Below, in pieces: positions 9,989-23,334 of a stretch of 64,000 bases of DNA. Source of the stretch: Phaeotremella fagi. Its lineage: Eukaryota > Basidiomycota > Tremellomycetes > Tremellales > Phaeotremellaceae. Position 1 is the first letter of the stretch. Every line of letters starts with the position of its first letter. Below the pieces are notes generated by a model. That model made no database searches. It had not been told where the DNA came from and was given only the letters and a program-made list of their open reading frames with translations. Made by a program: the position numbers and the translations under genes. Location of the stretch: NCBI GenBank assembly GCA_001599715.1, contig BCHU01000010.1, forward strand, positions 806,001 through 870,000, read 5' to 3'.

Positions 9989-12900
9989 CTACTTGTACGA
10001 AGCAGCCACAATCCCCGCTCTACCACCCATAACCTCCGCCAAACCTTTAATATCAGACCACCAAACCTGTTTCCCAACTCTCCTCTTCATATCAGTCCGT
10101 TCAAGCACCTCCTCCATAGTAGGATAAACAATCTTGTTCCCCCTAATAGCAATCATCGCAGCCGTCTGTTTACTATATCTACGTTTCCCTTTAACGATCT
10201 CACTCTTGGGTGTAGAATGTTCTTCTAGGAATTGCATACATCGTAACGAAAGTCTGGCTGCTCGAGTTCTGTCTAGTGGTGAAGGAACACCACCTTGGAG
10301 TGTATGACCGAGTGAGGCGGAACGAGCGTCGAAAAGATCTTTACCTTCTTCTTTGAATATCTTGGTTAGCGTTTCAGTGTTATAGATCGATGATGATTTT
10401 TCGGACCTGTCGTTAGTGTGAACCTTGGAATTCTAACCCACCTGATAACCAATCTACCTTCACTCTTACCCTTGACATCGAGTTCATAACGTTTAGTCAA
10501 GAATTCAACATCTTTTTGTAAAAGTGCCAAAGAAATACCAACTTCAGGTGTATAAACCAAAACAGCTCCGACCTGACATCAGTAAGACTCTTTGACTCTA
10601 ACCCACAGCTAAAGCTCCTAGAGTAGCGATATAACCACTTTGACCACCTTGAGTTTCAACCACGAAAACTCTGTTTCTACTTGCCGAAGCGGATTGTTTG
10701 ATAGCGTCGCAAGCTTCGACCAAAGCGTTCAACGACGTGTCACTGCCTAAACTGAAATCCGTCATGGGGACGTTGTTGGAGATAGTCGCTGGTAAATGGA
10801 TCATTGGAATTTGGAATGATGGGTAGAGTGATCGAGCTTGTTCCATGATCATGACCGAATGGAAAGCTTCGAATCCACCTATGAGTAAGAGTGAATCTAT
10901 ACCGTGTCTTTGGAGTGAGGCTGCGACTTCTCCTAGATCGGTACTGGGGAGGGTTCGATTGGTACCCAACTCGGATCCACCTCTGGTTGTCCAGTTATCA
11001 ACTCTGAGCCATGACAGTTCGTGAACGTTGTCTTCTAAAAGTCCATCGAAACCGTTATGAATGGCCAACGGTGTGTGGCCTCTTGCAAGACAGTATCGGA
11101 CTGCTTGACGTGTAGCGGCGTTCATTCCACCAGCAGGGGCGCCGACACTGTTGTCAGCTCTTATAGTGTGCTATGACCCACTGGATGATTCCCACACGAA
11201 GATGTTTGTTCTCAGGCAATCTTTGAGCGTGATTGAGTGATGAACTGATTTTGAACGCTTGTAAAAGTTCACGGAATTCTGGATCACGGTATGACATTGC
11301 TTTTGCAAAGTCTTTGTTCTCGATAGCAGCGGCCACCGCTTGTGTCTGGTGTCAGTGGTGTCCAAACGATAACCTACTTGAGCGACAGCTTCCAACAATG
11401 GAACCTTTGTGATTTTATTTTCCTGGATACCAATCATGTAAGATGGAGTTTCGGGAGTAGCTTCAAGCAACGCCTGTACAGCTTGAACACCTTGAAGCGT
11501 GGGCTACAGTTAGTCAAGAACACACATAGACTTACCAAGATTCTATCGAAAGCACATGGTTTACCTCCACGTTGTGTGTGACCAAGTGTGGTAACCCTAG
11601 TATCGAGACCTAAACGATCGACCAAGATCTGTTTGATATAGTCCGGTTTGATTGGGTTGAGGTTACGATCCAAAGCCCCTTCGGCGACGATAACTATCGA
11701 CTTTCTTTTACCGACCGATCGATGTGATTTGAGTACTTCACACATTTCACCTTCCCAGTCTGCACTTTCTGGAGGTGATTCAGGAATGAAGATAAAGTCT
11801 GCACCGGTACTACTTGTCAGTAGAGTCGACGTCACGACTTACGCTATCCCAGCTAAAAGTGCTAACCAACCACAATGTCTTCCCATGACTTCAATGACGA
11901 AAGCTCTTGAATGGGACGAAGCGGTTGAAGAGATTGAATCGATCGATTCACAGATACGATGAAGAGCCGTTAAAGCTCCGATAGTCAAGTCAGTCATTGA
12001 CATGTCGTTACTGTCGTCAGCAAAGCTCTCACTTGTACTCACTCGATGGATCCAACCAAACCGACAATGTTCAAATGTTTGAAAGCTTCTCTCTGGTCGT
12101 CATCGATTTTACCTTTCATCAGTTACATCCACAAAAGTACTCACCAGTCTGATGCAGTTCATCAAGTAAACTTGGCCATTCACCACGTAACTTATCAGCC
12201 CCAGTTAAACTACCGTCACCACCGCAAACTGCTAAACAGTCTATACCGAATTTGATCAAGTTGTGAGCAGCTTGAAGACGACCTTCACGTGTACGGACTG
12301 TCGTCAGTCTAATCTCTACAATAACCTACAAGAAGGGCAACGGGAAGAACCAATCAAAGTTCCACCTTCACCGAGCCAACCTCTACAATCGTCCCAACCG
12401 ACTCTGACGATATAACGATTCTTCAAACTTTTACCATTGCCGTTTTCTCTATCAGTATGATTGTCGACGATACCACCATGAGCAAGCAACTCTTCGATAT
12501 CACCTTCACCAGCACCGTCCTTCAACAACTCTCCATAGCCGAAACTCAACGGTGCGTCAGATAAAGGAGCGATCCAAGATGGATCCTTGAAATCTACACC
12601 GTGGTTGAAATGGTCGTCTTCGGATGCAGCTGCCTCTTCGAGTTTGAGTTGTTCGGTGGGTGGTAACGAGGTGAACGAAACTGATTTAGCACCTAGAGCG
12701 GGTGATTGGATTCCTGAAGCGGTTCTGCGAGGTGTTGGGGCAGGTGTCGGGTCGGTGTTGTTTCCTCTGACTAATCCTTCCCATCCTTCTCTGATGATGT
12801 AGGCTTGACATCCTCTGGCTATACCTTGACGAACTACTGCACGAACTATGGGGTGAGTTGTGATATTATATTTTACATACCTGCAGCGTTCATACCAGCG

Positions 12901-13025
12901 CTGTCACCGCCTGAAGTTAAAACTGCGATTTTTTTTTGCTTGGGTCTAACTGAAAGTGCAGGTGTTGGTGCTTCTTTGAAGGTATCTGGGATACCCTCAG
13001 TGTCTCTGGTGAGAGGTTGTGTCAT
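9989..13025 (-). CDS. PFK1: 6-phosphofructokinase
   Basis: Multi-exon gene from ATG 13023-13025 ([11 protein letters not shown]) to TAG 9989-9991. The N-half has [39 protein letters not shown] with [21 protein letters not shown] and [16 protein letters not shown]. The C-half has [51 protein letters not shown] and [19 protein letters not shown]. This is the duplicated eukaryotic PFK: the N-half is catalytic and the C-half regulatory. It phosphorylates fructose 6-phosphate with ATP, the committed glycolytic step. A ~130-residue low-complexity insert sits between GWEGLV and the [12 protein letters not shown] segment. One intron (11148-11181) is only 34 nt, and removing it restores the HVGAPAGG motif. 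The stop of YPK1 lies 145 bp upstream on the same strand. Confidence 0.95.
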
Positions 13026-13170
13026 GTTGATATGTTGAAGTGCGGAATAAAGGAAAAGCAAAAAGAGATAACCAGATTCAATGCCGGCGGTAACAAAATG
13101 GGGAAGCAACTTTTTATGAGGCACTTAAAAACTAGGGTATCTACGTCACTCAAGTACATATCTACATCAC

Positions 13171-15159
<1,989 letters not shown>

Positions 15160-15737
15160 TTCTGATATAGGTATGGGTATAAATGAGAAGAGTAAGAATG
15201 GAGTAAGAATAGATGATGATAAATGGTTGTCAAGTCAAGAACGATAAGATTGCTCCTAGATCCAAGCTTAATTAGGCAATCCACACGCGTGGCACAATGA
15301 CATTCGTAGGCATTAATACGATGCTACGACCTATTCTCTATTGCAAGTGCAGTAACTACAAGATTAGAGAGTGTCAAGATTGGGTAGGCACATGGACACG
15401 ACTAGTCTTGGCTTACTCTGTTGAAAAACGAAAGGCCTACAACTTTCAAAGTAACACAGCCAAGGACACAACCGCAGGCTTGCCGAGCTCGCCACTGTTT
15501 GATGAACCATCCTGTGCATGGTCAGCTTTCGGAATTTGTAGACGCTAATTGAGATCTACTCCTTTCCTCATCAGAATGTATACTTGAGTATCTTCTAGAA
15601 AACGCGATCGACGTAATCAAGCTCTGCCTTTGTCGCAACGCAGTTTCGCTTCAACGCGACACGATAAAAAAATAAATGACCGCCCACGTATGTATGAATG
15701 CTTCTAAGCTTAGCAATGACCGTTGACAAATGTAATT

Positions 15738-15772
15738 AGATCCAGCTAATCAGAACCATATTAGCTGGATCT
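15738..15772. repeat. Perfect 13-bp inverted repeat, 9-nt loop
   Basis: The left arm AGATCCAGCTAAT (15738-15750) is exactly complementary to ATTAGCTGGATCT (15760-15772). It can form a DNA cruciform or RNA hairpin. No neighbouring gene overlaps it. Confidence 0.85.
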
Positions 15773-16019
15773 GGATACGAAAGATCGGAGATTCCAGTCA
15801 ATGCATTGAGATACCAATGAGTGATCAATATTTGGTTCCAATTACCAATACTTACGGATTCTCCGTATAAAATGTTGTTAACTTCGAGATAACGCCAAGA
15901 CCGTGAAATTAATGGACTTTCTTCATGTTCACAATGGAGGTTCCGCAATTATCACCTTCAATCACTCTTCGCAATGTAGATGATTATTCAGACGTCCATC
16001 GTCGAAACTATCGTCGACA

Positions 16020-16027
16020 TATAAATA
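16020..16027 (+). promoter_or_regulatory. TATA-like element TATAAATA
   Basis: 102 bp upstream of the ATG of the NmrA-like gene. Sequence and distance suit a TATA box with a short leader. Confidence 0.5.
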
Positions 16028-16121
16028 CTGTCTTTCAAAGATGCCTTTTCTTCATCTTCAACTCACGACTCCATCCAACAACTCAAACTCCAAATCCAAC
16101 TAAATCACCAACCAACCCAAA

Positions 16122-17382
16122 ATGTCATCTCAAAGAATCAGTGTCTTCCGAGCCCTCGCTAAACATTTCAAGTCTTCCAAATCCCAAAATCTTGATCCAA
16201 AGTCAACAACCGTAACCGAGAAATCAAGCATCACCCACCCAAAGATCTTGATCACAGGTGCAACAGGATACATCGGAGGTAAGTCCCATAATGACCCCAA
16301 CTAACAAGAAGGAACCGTTCTGAACGCCTTACTCAAACACCACGATCCGAGAAACATCACCACGGTCGTCCGTGATACCGCCAAGGTCGAAATGTTTAGA
16401 CCACTCGGTATCAACGTCGAAATCGGTTCAATGGAAGATCCAGCTCTTCTCGGATCATTAGCTAAAACCCACGACGTCGTACTCAACTTTGCAGTCCCGT
16501 TCGGCGGTGGTGACGCTACCATGGAAGCTATCGTTGAATCTTTGGAATCAAGAGCTGAGACTAGTGTTAAACCTGTTTTTCTACAGATTTCAGGCTCAGG
16601 TTCAGTGCTATACGGTTCTGATGGTGTTGCTGGAACAGATGTTTGGTCCGTAAGTGGAGTCAAAAGCGACGAATCTGATCAAGTCAGGATTCCGATCATG
16701 AACATCTTGAGAATCTCCCTGATACTGCTTATTTCCATACTGGTGATAGAATGTAAGTGAATCCTCTCGAACAACCTAACCATAGTGTTGCTCGTGCTGC
16801 TGAACGTGGTATCATCTCCGCCTATGTTATCGCTGGTCCAACTGTCTACGGACCAGGTCTAGGTCCAGGAAACAGTAAGTCAATCTCAGATCAAAACTAA
16901 TTCCCAGAATTGTCACTTCAAATCCCAGCCTACGTTCGATACGCCAAACGAACCGGTCAAGCAGCCTACATTGGGAAAGGTGAAAACATCTGGGGAAATG
17001 TAAGTCAACCCAGATCTCCAAGCTAACCCTTTAGGTCCACGTTTCCGATTTAACCAACTTGTTCTTGATCATCATGAATCACAGTCTCAACAATCCCGAG
17101 ACTACACGGGCAACAACCAAATCCCATGGATGGTCGAATTACATTTACGCAGGTTTAGATCAACATACCTGGGGACCCATCGTTTCGCTCCTCGGTGAAA
17201 GATTATATTCGAGAGGTGAAACCACTTATTCTGGAGCTATCAGTATTGATGAAGGTGCCGGTGACATGTTCATGTTCGGTGGTAACTCTTTCATGAGCGT
17301 CAGTGAGAAAGCTAAAGCCTTGGGTTGGGTTGCTGAATATCCTAAACTTGAGGATGCTATTAAATTGGCTCTACCAAAGTAG
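16122..17382 (+). CDS. NAD(P)-binding NmrA/atypical SDR family protein
   Basis: ATG 16122 begins a basic, Ser-rich N-terminus, then KILITGATGYIGG, a Rossmann dinucleotide-binding GxxGxxG. After splicing the text reads GTVLNALLKHHDP, TTVVRDTAKVEMF, VLNFAVPFGGGDATMEAIV, QISGSGSVLYG, VIAGPTVYGPGLGPGN and VHVSDLTNLFLII, ending ...EDAIKLALPK. Introns fall at about 16279-16312, 16651-16692, 16753-16785 (33 nt), 16876 and 17000. It resembles extended or atypical short-chain dehydrogenases (nucleoside-diphosphate-sugar epimerase / NmrA-like) found widely in fungi. The substrate cannot be told. The promoter has a TATA-like box. The family assignment is firm, the reaction is not. Confidence 0.8.
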
Positions 17383-17475
17383 AGCTGATTCGTCCATAGA
17401 ATGTAGCTTTGGATGTTGATAGATAATAAATGAATGTTTATAATTCTCGACCAAAGCGTAACCAATTCATGTCCA

Positions 17476-18304
17476 CTACCTAGCCCTTGGTGGTGGTATC
17501 CTATCAGGTGATCTACTCCTTCCCCCTCTCCCTCTTCCTTTCCAACTACCCTCCTCTCTCCGTCTAAAATTCTGCGGAGGTAAAGCCTCACCTCTAGACC
17601 AAGTCCCCTCGTTCGCACGATCACCACCAGACTTCTCCTTATCCTCTCTATTTTTATCATCCCAACCAAACCCCTTCCCACCAGCACCAGCACCTACGAT
17701 CTTCAATCCCCCAGCACCTAATCCACCAGCTATCTTCGATTCCGGTACGTAAAGACTAACACTGAGTAGATCCCCCGTAACGAATCCATAATCATCCAAC
17801 GATTTCTCCTTGATTCCTCCGCCATCATTTTCGAAACTCAACATCAATTCCTTCCCTGTGAACGAAACTAGATCCTTTTGTTTATATAACCCTCGTTGGG
17901 AGGCGTCAACGTATACGTGTTTGAATGAGAATCTTGCTAGAGGAGATCGATAGATTGGTGGGAAATTTGGCATCAGCAGTTGAATGATTGATGATGGGGT
18001 TGAATGTTTCCTATAACTTTTGTCAAACGTCTACGACTAGGGTCGTGATAAAGGTCCACCTACCATCCGTAAACACTGAACTCATCTCTGAGTGGGAATC
18101 GACCTTCATCAAAATCTACCAGAGGTGTATGTTTGCCCTTGGTAATGTATAGTCGAATGAGGAACGGACATGACTGAAACGGTGGTTAGCTTTGACGATA
18201 AAGTGACTCACATTATCCCTCTCTCTATCTAAACTGGATTGACGTTGTGGGGAATGTGAGATTGATCGTGAGCGAGACCTTGACCTTGATCTTGAACGAG
18301 ACAT
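17476..18304 (-). CDS. SAP18: SAP18 family protein with RS and RGG-like tails
   Basis: ATG 18302-18304 opens MSRSRSRSRS..., a pure RS-dipeptide stretch of about 14 residues. After introns the SAP18 core appears: SCPFLIRLYITKGKHTPL, FPLRDEFSVYGW, LARFSFKHVYVDASQRGLY and DYGFVTGDLLSVSLYVP. The C-terminus (about 90 residues) is Gly-, Arg- and Lys-rich, ending RGRGGRSRSPDRIPPPRAR. SAP18 has a ubiquitin-like fold and serves in Sin3 histone deacetylase and in the exon-junction-associated ASAP/PSAP complexes with RNPS1 and Acinus. RS and RG tails on SAP18 itself suggest a direct RNA-processing role, which is my inference. The core-domain order and length fit the family well. Confidence 0.88.
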
Positions 18305-18607
18305 TTTGTAGTTTTGGTGGTAGGTTAATATCAATTTACAGCGAAAGTGAAGTAAGTGTTGAATGGCCGCTTGAACACACACGGAGAATTGCGGAATTAG
18401 ACTATGTGTAAGAGGAGGGGTATTTAAGTGATCGTCACTGTGGCTACTTGCACAAATCAAGCACCTGTAAGTAATTCTCTCAGATAGAAAACTGATGTTT
18501 TAGCATTATCGTGCAAGTTAATGTCGGTCACAACAAACATAGAATCACGATTCATCGATTTTTTAAACAAGGTCGAAACTAGATGTACATTACGATGCAA
18601 TACAGGT

Positions 18608-20052
18608 TCACGCAGTTCGAGCAGTTTCCTCCCAAGCTTCCAATGGCCATTCATTGGCGGTCCCCTCGTTAAGTCGATCGAACCTCTCACGAACGGAAAC
18701 AGGAAGCGGTTGTTCTTTATTCTCCAACCAAATTCTCACCAAATGTCTGGCGTTGGTTTGGGAGTCCTCAGAGGACGTTCGTGCTATCATCAGCAACATC
18801 AAACTTCAATCACCTACCATGGAAGACAGTTAGATTATTGAAATATTCCAAATCCCCCTTTTGGAGGTCTAGATCCAGGCTGAATTTCTCAGCCGTGAAG
18901 TGGATAGCGTCCAACGCCAAATGTTTCTCTTCGGGGAGTGGTGGAACATCAGAATCTGCCTCGTAGAATCCGAAATACGGTCTTCTGGAGTAAGAGGAGA
19001 TGACGGTTCCGTCAACGGTGTGGAAAAGTTGTTCACCTAACGTCAGGGATGTTTCTCATTGGCCTACCCTCTGGATGTCTTTTGTTTTTCCAATCGGGTT
19101 TCACGATTTCACGAAGGATATCTCGACGTGTTCCAGCTAGTTCGTTGTATGTCTGTGCCACAGATGACAATTGAGAAAGACCACCTGTTTCAGCTACACC
19201 CAAAGTGATCAAGGCGATGATACCAGCTGAGCCGTCGTTGTGGAAGACTGGGGTTAGTTATGCCACCTCTCTACCTACCTTGATTGCCACTAGTTTGACC
19301 CTTGACAACGATAGCAGGTCGTTTATCAGCGTCCAAATTGGTGATATCCCTTGATATCAGTACTGTTGCTCCTACTCGACCTACCTGAGGTGAACGACAT
19401 TCTTGTCACCCTGGGGTAAACGTTGATTACCGATATAAGCGGAAACACCGGCGAAAACAATCAACTGCTTCTCTCTGGTCCAATCATCGACGGGAAGACC
19501 ACGAAGGACTCTGAAACCTGTACCAAACTTGATTTCCTGTACTGCTTTTTCAAGAGCCTTGTGCAAATCCGAATCAGATGGGATGGGGAATGTCACACGA
19601 CTGATTTCGTTGTTATGAAGTTTGAGAGCGGCGAAACGATCGTATGCTTGGTCAATGAGTGTAATGTCCTTTTTTGTGAACGTGTACAACCATTTCTCGG
19701 CTATCTTTTAGTTGGGCTTATAACCCGACCTACGAGTTTTGATCAATTCCTTTCCATCCCACAAACTGGGACTTGTGACTTGAGCTGGAAAACCTTGTGG
19801 CAGAGGATCATCTTGGGGTTTGACATATTCTTCTTGATTCAAAGTCCACCAAGCTAGATTTGGTTCATAAGCAGTCTCGAAAATGAGTTTCTAACATCAG
19901 CTCTATCTTGTCTTCATACATACCCTTTTCTCTTCGTCTGAGATCTTTTCCTGTCGACGATCAGGATTTGGGTTATAGCTTCCATATGTCCCTACTTCGA
20001 GAGATTTGAAGGCGTTCTCTAGTACTGGGAGTGATTGAACTGCTGCTGTCAT
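18608..20052 (-). CDS. TauD/TfdA-like Fe(II)/2-oxoglutarate dioxygenase
   Basis: ATG 20050-20052 to TGA 18608-18610, with five or more introns. The text includes LAWWTLNQEEYVKPQDDPLPQ, GTGFRVLRGLPVDDW and IGNQRLPQGDKNVVHLR. The iron site follows: VFHNDGSAGIIALITLG gives the H-x-D pair, and NNLTVFHAR gives the distal His. ARHLVRIWL supplies the Arg expected to bind 2-oxoglutarate. This is the layout of the fungal taurine-catabolism-dioxygenase-like / clavaminate-synthase-like group. Its substrate is unknown; relatives act on sulfonates or other small acids. It is transcribed leftward with a TATAA box about 40 bp upstream of the ATG. The catalytic residues all look intact. Confidence 0.85.
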
Positions 20053-20543
20053 CTTAACTTAAGTGGGACATAATTTTGAGTAAGCTTATGCTTATATACA
20101 GTAGTGTCAGTGGATCATAACGTATTCGCCATTCTTGTGTGCGATTGCAACAGAACCTATACTTTAGGATTAGTCACCACGGTTTTATCCGGATTGCGTT
20201 CGAATGACGGCATCGATAGTGGGGTAGACGATATCGAATCGGATTCAATCTTCTGCAGCCTTGAGAAACAGAGGGTGATATTTATCTGGCCCGGATATGA
20301 GAGTGCTAACCTGAATACTTGTTAGTTGTAGGAATAGCGATGGAACATCAGCCTTGGTTCGAAGACTGAATTCATGGTTACTACAGTATGATTGAATGTG
20401 GCAGGATTGAACATTTAATTTACCGGGAGATTCAGAACTTAGACAAGATACAGAAAACTTGGAAACTCCTGCTGTGGATGCGTCCTAATACCGTGAGATG
20501 AATAAAATGGTGTTCCTTTCTATTCATAATACTGTACTATCAA
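20053..20543. other. Intergenic region upstream of the dioxygenase
   Basis: About 490 bp between the dioxygenase start and the stop of the next leftward gene. Apart from the TATA-like element (20092-20098), I see no gene or RNA. Confidence 0.4.
20092..20098 (-). promoter_or_regulatory. TATA-like element of the dioxygenase gene
   Basis: Reads TATATAA on the minus strand, 40 bp upstream of the ATG at 20052. Good sequence, close spacing. Confidence 0.45.
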
Positions 20544-21260
20544 TCACCTATCTACCGCATACCGTGCCCTTCTAGTCAACTCGCTTAGCAATTCTAAAGT
20601 GGGAACGGATTCGAGTGAGGGGGAGATAGTGCGCGAAGGTGGAGAAGGTGGAATAGATCGCATAGTGTAGTCATAACCGTCATCTGAAAATTCAAACATG
20701 GAGTCGTTGGGGTCGAGAGTTTGGACGGAGTCGTAGTCGAAAGTGGTTGAGAGGAGCGAGAAATTGTCGTCCTCACCATCAATGCCAGGACTGGGAGTGT
20801 GGCTGCGATCGAAAAGTGGGTGAACTCGAATTGGAGTAGTCGAACCAGAATGAATAGGCGATGTTGGATAAGAAGATGTTTCGTAGATGTCGTTGGTGAA
20901 TGTACGTGAAGCTACGTCGTCGCTGTAATCATCATAATCGTCTATTGTAGTTACACCGTGACTATCATCAATAGAGATTTCACTTCCAACCTCGAATGGG
21001 GTATAGGGTGGTGGTAAAGTGTGTGATGTCGATGGATTTGGATTTTGTAAAACCGAATCGAGGAGATTATTCAATACTTCCAAATCGATCGAGACCTCGT
21101 TGTTGTTGAGAGACTGTAGCACCATACCTACGTTATCGTCATGATCATCAACATCGGTTACTTCAGTCGTAGTTGTTTCGATGTCGATTACTTTTCTCGG
21201 TACCTTGGGGGATTTTGGGGGTCGAGGTGGCATTCCTCTAGATTGAAAAAATCTGTTCAT
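20544..21260 (-). CDS. Disordered acidic protein with a PPPY motif
   Basis: Single open frame of about 238 residues from ATG 21258-21260 (MNRFFQSRGMPPRPP). The frame continues 7 codons upstream without ATG. The protein is dominated by Asp, Ser, Thr and Pro and has no predicted globular domain, membrane segment or signal peptide. It carries TLPPPYTPFEV, a PPxY motif that in many proteins binds WW domains of Rsp5/NEDD4-type ubiquitin ligases. Regular SP/TP dipeptides (SPS, TPSPG, PPSPPSR) suggest kinase substrates. I do not recognise a family. It has the same orientation as the repeat protein behind it, with a 293-bp gap, and the two may have arisen together, though they share no motif. Confidence 0.6.
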   Translation of the reverse strand: MNRFFQSRGMPPRPPKSPKVPRKVIDIETTTTEVTDVDDHDDNVGMVLQSLNNNEVSIDLEVLNNLLDSVLQNPNPSTSHTLPPPYTPFEVGSEISIDDSHGVTTIDDYDDYSDDVASRTFTNDIYETSSYPTSPIHSGSTTPIRVHPLFDRSHTPSPGIDGEDDNFSLLSTTFDYDSVQTLDPNDSMFEFSDDGYDYTMRSIPPSPPSRTISPSLESVPTLELLSELTRRARYAVDR

Positions 21261-21553
21261 GGCTGTTGGTTTCCTAGCCACCGAATAAAGAACTCTGACT
21301 TCAAATTGTGCTTGTTAAAGTACTTCGAAAATATTGCTGACGCCTTCTGCACAGCATGGACTACCCCTTGTAAGAATCACTAGTCAAAGGATCCGTCAAG
21401 GAGATGTCTCCCTTTGCACTGCCTACCAGGGGAAAGAAGTCTCGGGTTCTGAATACAACGAAATTAGCTAAAATTACAGTACAACTAACTACTTGGATAC
21501 AACCACGACCGCAATAGCTACAGCATAATACGATACCTAAATCCTCAATCAAC

Positions 21554-23176
21554 TCATATCCTACGATAGAAAGATGGTGGTCTTGATGGGGTTGATTGAC
21601 GAGATAAAGGACTGTACGGTGTTGATGTGTAAGAGCTGGTATGGTATGGAGGACGATAAGACGACTGGTTGGTCGAAGGAGGGCTCGTGTAATTAGTGCG
21701 ACTTCCAAAGGTCTGAGGTCCATATGTTGAAAAGAAGGAGTTCTCTCGAGTAGAAGAACTGGAATTACCATAGTGAGAACTTTGTTCATGATCGTCAGCT
21801 AGCTCTATCTTAATCTTTGGGGAGAATGAACCAAAGTCTGAACCGTCTGAATGACCATCTGACCAATTCGTATCAGTTGATCGCGTTAGGTTGGAGAAAG
21901 GTCGATACTGATGTTCTGGTTGATTCGATTGTTCTCTGCGCACCCAATTCCGAGTTATATCTTTTATCTGTGCGTCCATCAATTCTCCATCATTGATATC
22001 ACTGATATTCACCCGACTAGCAAGCTCATTGGTGACATACTCTAGATATCGGCCACGCGAGGTCGTTGAAACGTTTGAGGGACCATCTGACCATTGGGAA
22101 TTTTCGTTTGTATCAGTTGATCGAGTTAGGCTGGAGGAAATTTGATACCGATGTTCTGGTGGGTTCAATCGTTCACGGTGAGTCCAGTCCTTAAGTATAT
22201 CTTTTATCTGTAAATCTACCACTTCTTCGTCACGGATAAATTGGCTATCCATACGACTAGCGAATTCACTGGCGAAATACTCCCGAAATCTTTCAGACGA
22301 GGTCGTTGAAACGTCCGAGTGACCATCTGACCAATAGGAAATGTGATTCGTACCAGTTGATCGAGTTGGGTTGGAGAAAGGTCGATACCGATGGTCTGGT
22401 GGATTCGATTGTTCACCGTCAGCCAACTCGTTCAAGATGTATTTTACTTGAATTTTCAGCAAATCTCCGTTGTTGAAATCTTTGTCATCCATACGACTAT
22501 GGAGCTCAGTGGTGAGATGCTTCTGAAATCTTCCAATCCAGCTCGTATCCTGAGGTCGAAGCGATTCACGATTCTCATTGGAAGAAGTTGTTTCTGTCCC
22601 GTACTGATGTTCCGGTGGTTTTGATCGTTTACCGTGACTCCAATCCTCAATTATATCCTCTAGCTGTGCCTCCATCAATTCATCGTCACCGATAAAACTG
22701 CTATCCATACGACTAGAGAGCTCTGCGACGAGATCCCCCCAAAATCTATCAGACGGGGTCATTTTCCGAGGTTGAAGCGATTCACGATCCTTGAAAGAAT
22801 TCGCTTCGGTTCTGGAATCATTGTTCGTGTTGAAATTCAAACTACTCATCAAGCTGGAAAATTGAGACACCAAGTCTGGATGCGGTTTTTCAGACTTCAT
22901 CCTTCGTCTCAATTCTTCCATTAACATGATATCTGATGATCCCGATAGAGAGATTTCGGAGGATGTCTCTTTGGAAATTCCTGATTCATTCTCCCCGTCG
23001 TCCTCACTGTCTTCACTGTCTTCCTCATCATCTGATTGATCTGTTGAAGATGATTTCCCCAAACTTAAACTTTATTTCATTAGTCCTTGAATTGCCTGAC
23101 GAACTTACCCATAACTGTACAGGTTTAGACGACGTTTTCTGACCCTATCATACGGGTCGCTTGGACTGGTTGACAT
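21554..23176 (-). CDS. Hypothetical protein with four ~80-residue tandem repeats
   Basis: ATG 23174-23176 (MSTSPSDPYDRVRKRRLNLY) is joined by a 45-nt intron (23064-23108) to an open frame ending at 21554, about 525 residues in all. After an acidic Ser/Asp/Glu N-terminus come four repeats, starting near 22750, 22534, 22294 and 22054 (spacing 72, 80 and 80 codons). Each begins [DEG]-R-[FY], has a helix-like block ending E-[LF]-x-S-R-[MV], then a block x-Q-[IL]-[KE]-x-I, and ends N-[PQ]-P-[ED]-H-[RQ]-Y. A Ser/Thr-rich linker with R-S-T-x-T-N and W-S-D-G follows. The C-terminus is Ser/Tyr/Pro-rich. I know no family with this repeat. It is coding by frame length, but function is unknown. Confidence 0.75.
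21833..22750 (-). repeat. Tandem array of four ~240-bp coding repeats
   Basis: Repeat unit of about 80 codons within the preceding gene. Copies 2, 3 and 4 keep exact 80-codon spacing, and DNA identity is visible, e.g. around CATACGACTAG at each SRMD position. Copy 1 is shorter (72 codons). Confidence 0.85.
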
Positions 23177-23334
23177 GCTAGGTTGACTATCTTTGGTGAA
23201 AGTCAAATATTTCTGGTACAGACGAAAAAAGAGGCGTGGTGAATCTCTTATCTGCTCAGTCGAAACATGTCAGAACATCCATGTCAAAGGATAACCTAAC
23301 AAAGGATGATGCAAAGACGACAACAAAGAAATAG

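Larger units (their letters stand above)
15160..16121. other. Intergenic region with a perfect 13-bp hairpin
   Basis: 962 bp between YPK1 (leftward) and the NmrA-like gene (rightward), so it serves as a divergent promoter. Small frames here have no coding character. It holds a perfect inverted repeat (15738-15772) and a TATA-like element (16020-16027). Confidence 0.5.

Noticed and set aside
15297..15548. Small plus-strand frame in the YPK1 / NmrA intergenic region
   Set aside because: No motif, no splice continuity, Cys/Ser-rich random composition.
21361..21789. Minus-strand frame overlapping the repeat gene's end
   Set aside because: Shifted frame of the same Ser/Tyr/Pro-rich region. The 502-codon frame is longer and carries the repeats.
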